This document shows, piece after piece, positions 10,165 to 16,464 of a DNA stretch of 64,000 nucleotides (the first letter of the stretch is position 1; every line of letters starts with the position of its first letter). The notes under the pieces are model-generated. The model did not search any database. It saw only the letters and a program-made list of their open reading frames with translations, and was not told the origin of the DNA. Source of the DNA: Glaciecola sp. XM2 (GTDB lineage Bacteria; Pseudomonadota; Gammaproteobacteria; Enterobacterales; Alteromonadaceae); assembly GCF_018595715.1 (NCBI RefSeq), contig NZ_JAHEOJ010000024.1, positions 248,001 to 312,000 of the forward strand, read 5' to 3'. A program made the translations under genes and the position numbers.

Positions 10165-10196
10165 GGCGAAAGTATACTGCCAATATTCCTAAAACC
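10165..10196 (-). promoter_or_regulatory. Candidate ilvEA promoter
   Basis: On the minus strand TTGGTT and TATACT are about 16 bp apart in this interval, upstream of the leader hairpins. The -10 element is good and the -35 is weak. Together with the attenuator it makes a leader of about 240 nt before ilvE. No other gene is seen between the ilvE start and the comM-like repeat. Confidence 0.35.
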
Positions 10197-10235
10197 AACC
10201 TTTTGAGCAGTTGTTGTAAAAACCAAGACGCTTAA

Positions 10236-10334
10236 AATCATTCACGTTGATTAGCAACTCATGGATGAAATAGAGACAAGGATGTCACTTTCAGTTGTAT
10301 ATACCCGCGCTAACCTTGGTGTTGATGCGCCTTT
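10236..10334 (+). repeat. Left copy of a 99-bp direct repeat (comM leader and 5' end)
   Basis: This segment matches 16447-16545 at 95 of 99 positions (mismatches at 10242, 10244, 10259 and 10321), then the similarity stops abruptly after GCGCCTTT. It covers the untranslated leader and the first codons of comM. The two copies bracket the block with ccdAB and the peptide-export genes. In E. coli yifB/comM is next to the ilv operon, so this left copy probably marks the ancestral ilv-comM junction. Confidence 0.92.
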
Positions 10335-10368
10335 TAAAAGCCCAAAATATATCATTCATCCTAGTTGA
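10282..10368 (+). pseudogene. Truncated 5' fragment of comM
   Basis: Starting at the ATG at 10282, the frame reads MSLSVVYTRANLGVDAP exactly like intact comM except one Ile-to-Val change, then diverges into KSPKYIIHPS and stops. Only about 18 codons of comM remain, so no ATPase function is possible. It is a remnant left by the insertion or duplication that placed the 6.1-kb block here. Confidence 0.8.
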
Positions 10369-10422
10369 TAAAAAATTACACGCATTATATTGTACGCATA
10401 ATTTAGTGCGCATAGGATGAAT
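10354..10422. promoter_or_regulatory. ccdAB control region with inverted and direct repeats
   Basis: ATTCATCCTA (10354-10363) and TAGGATGAAT (10413-10422) are a perfect 10-bp inverted repeat 49 bp apart, and the right arm contains the ribosome binding site of ccdA. Between and overlapping them, CGCAT occurs three times at exact 14-bp spacing (10381, 10395, 10409). Such arrays suit repeated binding by a ribbon-helix-helix antitoxin and would allow autoregulation of the operon. Binding itself is inferred. Confidence 0.55.
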
Positions 10423-10423
10423 A

Positions 10424-10648
10424 ATGGGAACGGCAAAAGAGAAAGTTAGGGTGAATGTATATTTAGATAAAACGCTCACTAATGATGCGAAGCGCTTAGG
10501 TATTAATTTGAGTAATAGTTTAGAGCTAGCGTTGAAATCAGAATTAGCTAAAAAGTGGAAAGAAAAGAATCGTGAGAAAATAGCTACATACAATCAACGT
10601 GTTGCTGCCAAGGGTTTACCGTTTGACGATGAAGATATGTGTATCTAA
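10424..10648 (+). CDS. ccdA: CcdA-type antitoxin
   Basis: The 74-residue protein has the N-terminal ribbon-helix-helix DNA-binding part (KVRVNVYLDKTLTNDAKRLG) and an acidic, likely disordered C-terminus (KGLPFDDEDMCI) that in the family wraps around CcdB. AGGA precedes the ATG by 6 nt. The CcdB-like gene follows 16 bp downstream in the same direction. CcdA neutralises CcdB and represses the operon with it. The family identification rests on sequence character plus the CcdB neighbour. Confidence 0.9.
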   Translation: MGTAKEKVRVNVYLDKTLTNDAKRLGINLSNSLELALKSELAKKWKEKNREKIATYNQRVAAKGLPFDDEDMCI

Positions 10649-10664
10649 GTTTGAGGAAATATAA

Positions 10665-10973
10665 TTGAATCAGTTTGATGTTTACGTGAACCCAATAGTC
10701 AAAGGCAGAGCAGCTTATCCCTTTGTTTGCGCTTTGCAAAACAAACTATTTAACGATTTATCGTCTAGCATCGTCGCGTTTATATGCAATGATGAATCTA
10801 TTGCACTCGACAAGATAAGCGTTCCAATAAGGATTGCTGGCCAAAATTATTTCGTTTGCATGAACGTTGTAACAACATTTGAAAGCCATAAATTAGTGGA
10901 GTTTGTAGAAAACATATCAGGGCAAAGAGAAGATATTTTAGCTGCTTACGATGCTATATTTACTGGGATATAA
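10665..10973 (+). CDS. ccdB: CcdB-type gyrase-poisoning toxin (TTG start)
   Basis: The 102-residue protein starts with TTG preceded by GAGGAA (10653-10658). MNQFDVYVNP, FVCALQNKLFND and the C-terminal helix ending AIFTGI are typical of CcdB, which poisons DNA gyrase. The F-plasmid toxin ends in W-G-I; here the Trp is Thr, as I recall for the Vibrio fischeri chromosomal CcdB (ITGI ending), so it more likely belongs to that branch than being dead. With ccdA it would stabilise the surrounding island. Confidence 0.9.
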   Translation: MNQFDVYVNPIVKGRAAYPFVCALQNKLFNDLSSSIVAFICNDESIALDKISVPIRIAGQNYFVCMNVVTTFESHKLVEFVENISGQREDILAAYDAIFTGI

Positions 10974-11083
10974 CCGAGAGCCGTTTTTTCCCTGCGCCCT
11001 ATGCATGACTCGCGCTTTATTGGCTGTAGCACTCTCGGCCAATTTAGGAGAGATAGCAGTACTCTGAGCACTTATTTAGTTGA

Positions 11084-11344
11084 CTATTTGTTATCTATCC
11101 AAGCTAAATAACCATTTTCTGCTCTTTTACAAATTTGGATTACTCCTACTTGCTCTAAACGCGAACCTTCTAAATATTTGAGACCCTCATAGTAGCAATA
11201 CTTTTTAAGATCGATTTCCCTCTCGGGGTTTTGTGATGCATTCGTTAGGCCTGACGCGTAAACGCTGGATATACCAAAAAACAGAATCAAAAGTGCAAAA
11301 AGTTTATTGTTGATTATTGCGGTTCCTATTTTCCAATGCGACAT
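11084..11344 (-). CDS. Small secreted protein, DUF1496-like
   Basis: I start this at the ATG at 11344, where AGGAGGT sits 4 nt upstream, giving 86 residues instead of the 106-residue frame. Residues 12-31 are a signal peptide (LFALLILFFGISSVYA). The mature part has CYYEGLKYLEGSRLEQVG and a second cysteine (QICKR), which resembles the short Cys-containing DUF1496 family; a disulfide is likely. Its function is unknown. It lies inside the island and shares an upstream sequence with the HlyD-type adaptor gene, suggesting it may be controlled together with the peptide-export genes. Confidence 0.6.
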   Translation of the reverse strand: MSHWKIGTAIINNKLFALLILFFGISSVYASGLTNASQNPEREIDLKKYCYYEGLKYLEGSRLEQVGVIQICKRAENGYLAWIDNK

Positions 11345-11425
11345 ATCACCTCCTTTAAGTAATTTTATGTTTGGACTTTCTACAACCCTTTTTAGACTTA
11401 ACATTAGGGCGATTCAGTTAAGTAG

Positions 11426-11501
11426 GTTAAGTTACTAAACTATGTCATCTCATGAAAATCATTTTTATTTGCGCATTAAGACGGTTTTGACGAAGAGAGC
11501 T
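11426..11501 (-). promoter_or_regulatory. Shared upstream element, copy 1 (before the small secreted gene)
   Basis: This segment is similar to 16294-16369. Over the best 50 bp (11452-11501 against 16320-16369) 40 positions match, including ATTAA, ACGGTTTT and CGAAG blocks. Both copies lie on the coding side of minus-strand genes, ending about 82 and 85 bp before their start codons. This suggests a duplicated promoter or operator rather than a chance match. Confidence 0.5.
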
Positions 11502-11657
11502 AAGACTTTGTTTTATGCATCTGTTTCTTAGAAAGGGATACCGACGGGGCAATGAGTGACTGAGAGAGACGCGAAAAAATTAGGAAAAATATGACTAAAG
11601 GGCGCTACTGTCATAATCTGGCTCTATCGCCATTTGCAACCAAAGCCCTTTTAACCA

Positions 11658-13748
11658 CTAATCATCCATGCCAAGAACCTTACGGTATTCAACAGTGACA
11701 TCTTCCATTCTACCTTCGTGCAATTGATAAATCACATCTGCATTGAGAATAGTTTCTTGTCGATGCGCAATCACTATACGTGTCATGGGCAGTTGCTGAA
11801 TAGCATGGTTAACATATTGCTCAAGCGCTGCATCTAAATGGCTAGTGGCTTCGTCTAGGAGTAATATCTTTGGCTTGCGATATAGTGCTCTAGCAAGCAG
11901 TAAGCGTTGTTTTTGACCACCTGATAGCGCACTGCCCATATCGCCTACGAGCGAATTATACCCCATGTTCATTTGGCTAATATCTTGGTGAATACCGGCT
12001 AGTTGCGCGGCTTCAGCCACGACTTGCATATCCATTTGTGGGTCAAAGAAGCTGATATTTTCAGCCAAGGTGCCCGACATTAGCTGGTCGTCTTGCATCA
12101 CCGCCCCTAATTGACTGCGGTAGTTACGCAGACCAATATGATGGATATCCACACCATCAGCTTCTACCTTGCCGCTTTCTGGGTTTTGTAAGCCCAGCAT
12201 GACTTTCATTAAAGTGGTTTTACCGGTACCAGACGGCCCTATAATGGCGATATTTGCCCCAGCAGGCACGCTAAGATTTAAAGCATTAAATAGTAAAGGC
12301 TCATTACTAGCATAGCGAAAGCTAATATTGTTTAAACTAAGCGCACCGCTTAGCTCTCGGCTAGGCGTATTAATCCCTTCTTGTTCTTTATCGGTTAAAG
12401 CGATATCGGCAAGGCGGTCTAGGTGTAGGCTAGTCATTTTAATTTCAATCAGATTATCAATTAGTCCTGCCATTCTATTAGTAAATTGATTCTTATACGC
12501 CATAAACGCAAAAAGCATACCCACGCTGATGTCGCCTGCCATCACCGCCATTGCGGCAAGGTAGACAATCACAACGTTCTCAATACCAAACAATAAGCCA
12601 TTAATGGTTTGATACGATATGGTCCATTTACCGAGTTTGTAATTTTGATTCACCGCATCGGTGTAGCGGTTTTGCCAGAGGTTTAAGCGCTGCGCTTGCT
12701 GGCCAAATAACTTAATGCTTTGCATGCCGCGCACAGTTTCCATAAAGTTACTTTGCTCTTTGGCTTCCGCCATGATGCTGGCTTCCGTGAGTTGGTGTAG
12801 AGGCTTATACAAGGCTAAGCGAATTAAGCCATACACTACTACCACACCTAACACGACTAACGCCAAGGTAGTGTCGTACAAAAACATCATCACCAACACA
12901 ACAATGGCCATGAGGCCGTCAATTACGCCTTCAATGAGTTTGTTGGTAAACAAATCACGTATCGCGTTTAGCGAGCCAAAGCGGGATACCACATCGCCCA
13001 TGTGGCGCTTATCAAAGAAGTTGAGCGGCAGGTGCACTAAATGCCGCATCAAGTTAGTCGCCATTTGCACGCTCATCATGGCGCCTAAATGTAAAACTAC
13101 CCAACTGCGAAAGGTTTGCGTGAGCATTTGAATGAGAACTAAAAGCCCAAAGCCTAATGCCAACACCATCAATAACGGTTTATCTTGGCTAATTAACACC
13201 TCATCCACTACAAGCTGAGTGTAGTAAGGTGTGGCAAGTAAAAAGAATTGAAGCAGAAGCGATAAAACAAATAGTTTAATAAGTGAAGGCACCAAACCTT
13301 CGATGCGCGTCCAAAAGGCGGTTATGCCTAATTTTACACGCTCATCTTTTTTCTTGAATTCAGAGGTGGGCGTAAGTTCAAGCGCGATGCCTGTAAAGGA
13401 TTTATCCACATCGCTCATCGCCACTTTGCGCTCGCCTAGGGCAGGATCGAGAATGGTAATGCTACTGCCAGATACCTTTTTCAACACCACAAAGTGATTC
13501 ATATCCCAATGCAGCACGCAGGGCGTTTTGAGGTTCTTTAAGTCATCCAAATCCAGCTTTAAAGCACGCCCTACCATGCCCAGCTGCTCAGCCAAGCGCA
13601 TAAGTTGCTGCATATTTGCGCCTTTAAATGAGACGCTGTATTGATTGCGCAAGGTGGTAAGATCGAGCTTGTGGCCGTGATGATTAGCGATCATTGCCAT
13701 GCAGGCTAGGCCGCACTCGGCTGCTTCGGATTGGTAAGTAGGAGTCAT
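11658..13748 (-). CDS. Peptidase-containing ABC transporter, CvaB/RaxB type
   Basis: This 696-residue protein both cleaves double-glycine leaders and exports the peptide through the inner membrane. Residues 1-130 are a C39 peptidase: C12 in AAECGLAC, H85 in WDMNHFVVL and D101 in ILDPALG. Six membrane helices follow (about 150-430), then the ATPase with Walker A GPSGTGKTT (about 503), signature LSGGQKQR, Walker B ILLLDEATSHLD and the H-loop IVIAHR. All catalytic parts are intact. It is transcribed in the same direction as the HlyD-type gene and the two double-glycine precursors upstream, so they are its likely partners. Confidence 0.96.
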   Translation of the reverse strand: MTPTYQSEAAECGLACMAMIANHHGHKLDLTTLRNQYSVSFKGANMQQLMRLAEQLGMVGRALKLDLDDLKNLKTPCVLHWDMNHFVVLKKVSGSSITILDPALGERKVAMSDVDKSFTGIALELTPTSEFKKKDERVKLGITAFWTRIEGLVPSLIKLFVLSLLLQFFLLATPYYTQLVVDEVLISQDKPLLMVLALGFGLLVLIQMLTQTFRSWVVLHLGAMMSVQMATNLMRHLVHLPLNFFDKRHMGDVVSRFGSLNAIRDLFTNKLIEGVIDGLMAIVVLVMMFLYDTTLALVVLGVVVVYGLIRLALYKPLHQLTEASIMAEAKEQSNFMETVRGMQSIKLFGQQAQRLNLWQNRYTDAVNQNYKLGKWTISYQTINGLLFGIENVVIVYLAAMAVMAGDISVGMLFAFMAYKNQFTNRMAGLIDNLIEIKMTSLHLDRLADIALTDKEQEGINTPSRELSGALSLNNISFRYASNEPLLFNALNLSVPAGANIAIIGPSGTGKTTLMKVMLGLQNPESGKVEADGVDIHHIGLRNYRSQLGAVMQDDQLMSGTLAENISFFDPQMDMQVVAEAAQLAGIHQDISQMNMGYNSLVGDMGSALSGGQKQRLLLARALYRKPKILLLDEATSHLDAALEQYVNHAIQQLPMTRIVIAHRQETILNADVIYQLHEGRMEDVTVEYRKVLGMDD

Positions 13749-14178
13749 TCGTGTATTATTTCCGTTCCCTAGTTAATGTGCTTGTCAAGATTTTTACATA
13801 AAATTTGACCATAAAAAAACCATAGTAATTCAGATTTATTTATGTGCTAACTGAATAAGCTGTTTATTTTTTGCACCAAGCCTGCTGTATTTCTCAAACG
13901 TGTTTTGACTTACGGTATTGATTCTATATTTACCATAAAAAGCGTTTACCAATCTTAAGACACACCATGAAACATCGGTGTGATAATATGTCTTTGCTGA
14001 ATGCCGCCAAGCCTCACCCGAGAAAGACCAGTGTATGTAACACGCTTGAGATGAATTATAAATATAGAGCAGAGCTTAAATTCGATTAAAAGTGCTCGGC
14101 TATTGTAATACTTAAGTAACGGTTTATCAGTAGAGGCTTACATCATATTGAGCATCGATTTTGAGACAAATGTTCTAC
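13749..14178. other. 430-bp gap in the peptide-export locus; possible gene remnant
   Basis: No normal gene is seen. On the minus strand an open frame of 79 codons runs from 14075 to the stop at 13836 without any ATG; it contains a plausible protein-like stretch (YYHTDVSWCVLRLVNAFYGK, then NTVSQNTFEKYSRLGAKNK). I do not recognise it. It may be the 3' end of a decayed gene. The part from 13749 to about 13835 is AT-rich and could carry the promoter of the ABC transporter gene. Confidence 0.35.
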
Positions 14179-14484
14179 TCATCTTACATGCATTAAAGTG
14201 CATATAGGCGCCGCTAGTTTTGCAACTGTTAACATCAAACAAAATCCTATCGCATATTGGATGTTGTGATCTAGCGCGAATTCCACTACTAAATGGTCAA
14301 ATAACAACCAGCTCGGCACACCAAGGATACATGTAGCTAAAATGCTACTAAAAAACCCTCGCGATAATTTTTCATTGCAGTTACCGCAAAAAATGTAAGG
14401 CTTTATAGAAAGTGGGATCTTGCGAGCAAAATTAACTTCTTCTGAACAATTTGGACATTTTGAGTTTAAGAGACTTTTTATCAT
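14179..14484 (-). CDS. Small zinc-ribbon membrane protein (immunity candidate)
   Basis: The 101-residue protein has two CxxC pairs (C10/C13 in CPNC and C33/C36 in CGNC), predicted to bind zinc, then two hydrophobic segments at about 44-64 and 73-95. AGGA lies 6 nt before the ATG. It directly follows the two double-glycine precursor genes on the same strand. Small membrane proteins beside class II bacteriocin genes are often immunity proteins, so that is a reasonable guess, but the zinc ribbon is not a standard immunity feature and a role in maturation or regulation is equally possible. Confidence 0.6.
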   Translation of the reverse strand: MIKSLLNSKCPNCSEEVNFARKIPLSIKPYIFCGNCNEKLSRGFFSSILATCILGVPSWLLFDHLVVEFALDHNIQYAIGFCLMLTVAKLAAPICTLMHVR

Positions 14485-14540
14485 TTTAAATCCTAATAAA
14501 ATGTAGGGCTGGAATTATTATTTCCAGCCCAGATTGTTTA

Positions 14541-14705
14541 TTACCCTGTTGCTTTCTCGTACAAATACCCCCCCGCCATTGAGTTACTTATAAATCTCAC
14601 CGTTCCGGAAGCTCTATAAGCCCAAATCCCACCTTTTACAACCCAATACAGCGCAACTACACCACCATTTACTTCTTCTAAACACTCTGAACTTAATTCT
14701 TTCAT
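14541..14705 (-). CDS. Double-glycine leader peptide precursor 1 (microcin/bacteriocin-like)
   Basis: This 54-residue gene starts at ATG 14705 with GGAG 5 nt upstream. The leader MKELSSECLEEVNGG has the features of class II microcin/bacteriocin leaders: ELS, a hydrophobic residue at -4 and GG before the cut. The 39-residue core starts VVALYWVVKGG and ends SMAGGYLYEKATG; it is aromatic and Gly-rich, lightly basic and has no Cys. Cleavage by the C39 domain of the nearby transporter is expected after G15. It is a near copy of precursor 2, located 222 bp upstream. A run of seven G residues (14568-14574, codons for Gly-Gly) could be prone to slippage. Confidence 0.85.
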   Translation of the reverse strand: MKELSSECLEEVNGGVVALYWVVKGGIWAYRASGTVRFISNSMAGGYLYEKATG

Positions 14706-14762
14706 TACAACTCCATTCTTTTCTCAAGTTATTTAATATTGTGTTTAATAACGCTTAATGAT

Positions 14763-14927
14763 TTAGTTAGTTACCGTATCATAGAGGTATCCACCAGCCA
14801 TTGATTGAGAAATAAATCTTACTGTACCAGAGGCGCGATATGCCCAAATTCCACCTTTTACAACCCAATACAGCGCTACAACTCCACCATTTACATCTTC
14901 CACTTGCTCAAATTTCAATTCTTGCAT
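14763..14927 (-). CDS. Double-glycine leader peptide precursor 2 (microcin/bacteriocin-like)
   Basis: This 54-residue gene starts at ATG 14927 with AAGGAG about 7 nt upstream. The leader is MQELKFEQVEDVNGG and the core begins VVALYWVVKGG and ends SMAGGYLYDTVTN. The core matches that of precursor 1 at 34 of 39 residues, whereas the leader matches at 9 of 15. Of the 33 codons with the same amino acid in the compared core (25 plus 8), 18 differ synonymously, so selection keeps the core. It lies 34 bp downstream of the HlyD-type adaptor gene, in the same direction. Activity is not shown by sequence. Confidence 0.85.
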   Translation of the reverse strand: MQELKFEQVEDVNGGVVALYWVVKGGIWAYRASGTVRFISQSMAGGYLYDTVTN

Positions 14928-14961
14928 ATCATCTCTCCTTGAGATTATTTTAAGTTAAGGT

Positions 14962-16209
14962 TTAAACACGCCCTTTCAGGCTTAAAATCGGCTCAAACAG
15001 CCAGCTGATTAAGCTGCGCTCTTCAAGCACGATATCTGCGCTTAAGGTCATGCCCGGTTGCAGCGGAACATGATTACCATAAGCGCGGATTTCTTGCTTG
15101 CCCAATGTTACCTCTACTCGGTAAACAGGCTCTTGGATATTAATCGGCATTTCTACTTCGCCGGGAATTAATATAGACTTTGCCGCCGACAACACTTCTC
15201 CTTCAAACAACCCAAAGCGCTGGTAGGGAAACGCATCAAAGCGTATGCGCGTTTGCTGGCCGGGCTCAACAAAACCGAAGGCGCGAGTAGGCACAAGCAA
15301 AATTGCGTTCAAAGTGGAGTCTTCTGGCACAATAGTGGCCAGTGGCATTTGTTGCTTCACGGTAGTACCAAGCTTAGCTATTAAGTTAGTCACTTTACCG
15401 TCAACAGGTGCTCTCAATAATATTTGCCCACGCGCGTCAATTTCGGCTTGCTGTTGGTCGAGCCGCGCTTGCTCAGCGCTCACTACCGCCAATTGCTGTT
15501 CACGCTCGGAGGGTAGGCGTGCTAATTGTCCATTGAGTTGCTCAAGCTGCGAGAGTTGAGTCTGATAACGCGCGTTGAGTTCAGCAAGTTGTTGCTGAGT
15601 GCTCAAAAGCTGCTCTTCATTCTGCTGCAAATCGTTTAATGAAATCGCTCCATTAGCCGACAAGCCAGATAAATTCGTAAATCGTTGCTGTTGAATGCTC
15701 ACACGATTGTTAAGTAAGGCCTGTTGACTGCGCATGTCGTCAATAGAGCGCTTTGCAAAAGCAATACGTTTTTTTAAATCTTGCTGTTGCTGACTAAACA
15801 GTACATCTATTTGTTGTTTGCGCAGCGCAATAAAATCGGACTGCTGGGTAATAGCCTTTGATAATACCGCTGACATTGAATCACCATGGGATAAATACTC
15901 TGGGATTTTTATTAATGCCATCGCTTGGCCAGCGCTTACCTGTTGCCCGTCTTGCACATAGAGTTGTGACACAATGCCGGTGCGCGGAATACTGACTTTT
16001 GCTAAGCCACTATTGGGTTGCAAGTAACCGGTAACCGTTTCCTTGCGGTGGAAGGAAGAGGAGATTAAAAAGACTGTAGCGACAATTACTACGCCGAGAA
16101 GCGCAACTAACAACACCTTAGATGCCAATGGTTGCGCAATCACAACCTCACCATCTAACTTGGCAGATTGTTGCTTGACGGCTTGAGGTCTAAAAAGTCC
16201 ATTTTCCAT
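14962..16209 (-). CDS. HlyD/CvaA-type membrane fusion adaptor of the peptide exporter
   Basis: The 415-residue protein has a short cytoplasmic N-terminus, one membrane anchor at about residues 30-50 (VLLVALLGVVIVATVFLI), a lipoyl/barrel-sandwich half (VSQLYVQDGQQVSAGQ), a long Gln-rich coiled coil (about 115-265), the second half-lipoyl (RAPVDGKVTNLIAKLG) and a beta-barrel end. This is the adaptor that links the ABC transporter to TolC. It heads the minus-strand gene set with the two precursors. No TolC-like gene is in the island, so a chromosomal TolC would be needed. Confidence 0.95.
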   Translation of the reverse strand: MENGLFRPQAVKQQSAKLDGEVVIAQPLASKVLLVALLGVVIVATVFLISSSFHRKETVTGYLQPNSGLAKVSIPRTGIVSQLYVQDGQQVSAGQAMALIKIPEYLSHGDSMSAVLSKAITQQSDFIALRKQQIDVLFSQQQQDLKKRIAFAKRSIDDMRSQQALLNNRVSIQQQRFTNLSGLSANGAISLNDLQQNEEQLLSTQQQLAELNARYQTQLSQLEQLNGQLARLPSEREQQLAVVSAEQARLDQQQAEIDARGQILLRAPVDGKVTNLIAKLGTTVKQQMPLATIVPEDSTLNAILLVPTRAFGFVEPGQQTRIRFDAFPYQRFGLFEGEVLSAAKSILIPGEVEMPINIQEPVYRVEVTLGKQEIRAYGNHVPLQPGMTLSADIVLEERSLISWLFEPILSLKGRV

Positions 16210-16293
16210 GTTAACACTCTCTATTTAATACTTCGTTTACTGCGTAACAACAATTAAATAAAACAACTTAAGTCATGCACTCCTGTGCTAACA

Positions 16294-16369
16294 GAAAATT
16301 TACTAAATAATTTTTTTCGATGAAATTCGTTTTTTTTTGCCAATTAAAACGGTTTTTCCGAAGCAAGCT
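16294..16369 (-). promoter_or_regulatory. Shared upstream element, copy 2 (before the HlyD-type gene)
   Basis: This is the counterpart of 11426-11501 and ends 85 bp before the ATG of the adaptor gene. The most conserved blocks on the plus strand are TTACTAAA, ATGAAA, ATTAA, ACGGTTTT and CGAAG. A 12-bp palindrome CTGT-GCTA-ACAG (16283-16294) touches its gene-proximal end, and a perfect hairpin AACTGG/CCAGTT (16403-16422) lies beyond its far end, between the adaptor and comM promoters. Confidence 0.5.
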
Positions 16370-16424
16370 CGGCAAGTGCCCCGAAGACGTAGCCATACCA
16401 AAAACTGGTCTTCTCGCCAGTTGC

Positions 16425-16464
16425 TCACTCACGTTGATTTCACAATAATCATCCTCGTTGATTA
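16425..16464 (+). repeat. Two copies of a 16-bp motif at the right island end
   Basis: TCACTCACGTTGATTT (16425-16440) and TCATCCTCGTTGATTA (16449-16464) lie 24 bp apart. Related copies at the left end are TCATTCACGTTGATTA (10238-10253) and TCATCCTAGTTGATAA (10356-10371). The inner left and outer right copies match at 14 of 16 positions. These may be recombination sites or binding sites upstream of comM. Confidence 0.5.

Noticed and set aside
10291-10593. 100-residue minus-strand frame opposite ccdA
   Set aside because: It is antisense to a convincing ccdA with a good ribosome binding site and has no family features.
10974-11038. Inverted repeat CCGAGAG/CTCTCGG downstream of ccdB, considered as an integron attC site
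   Set aside because: No GTTRRRY core or paired attC boxes could be found and no integrase is present; it is better read as a loose hairpin or chance.
16283-16294. CTGT-N4-ACAG palindrome ahead of the adaptor gene, considered as a LexA box
   Set aside because: The spacer is 4 rather than 8 bp, so it does not fit the LexA operator seen at 4822-4837.
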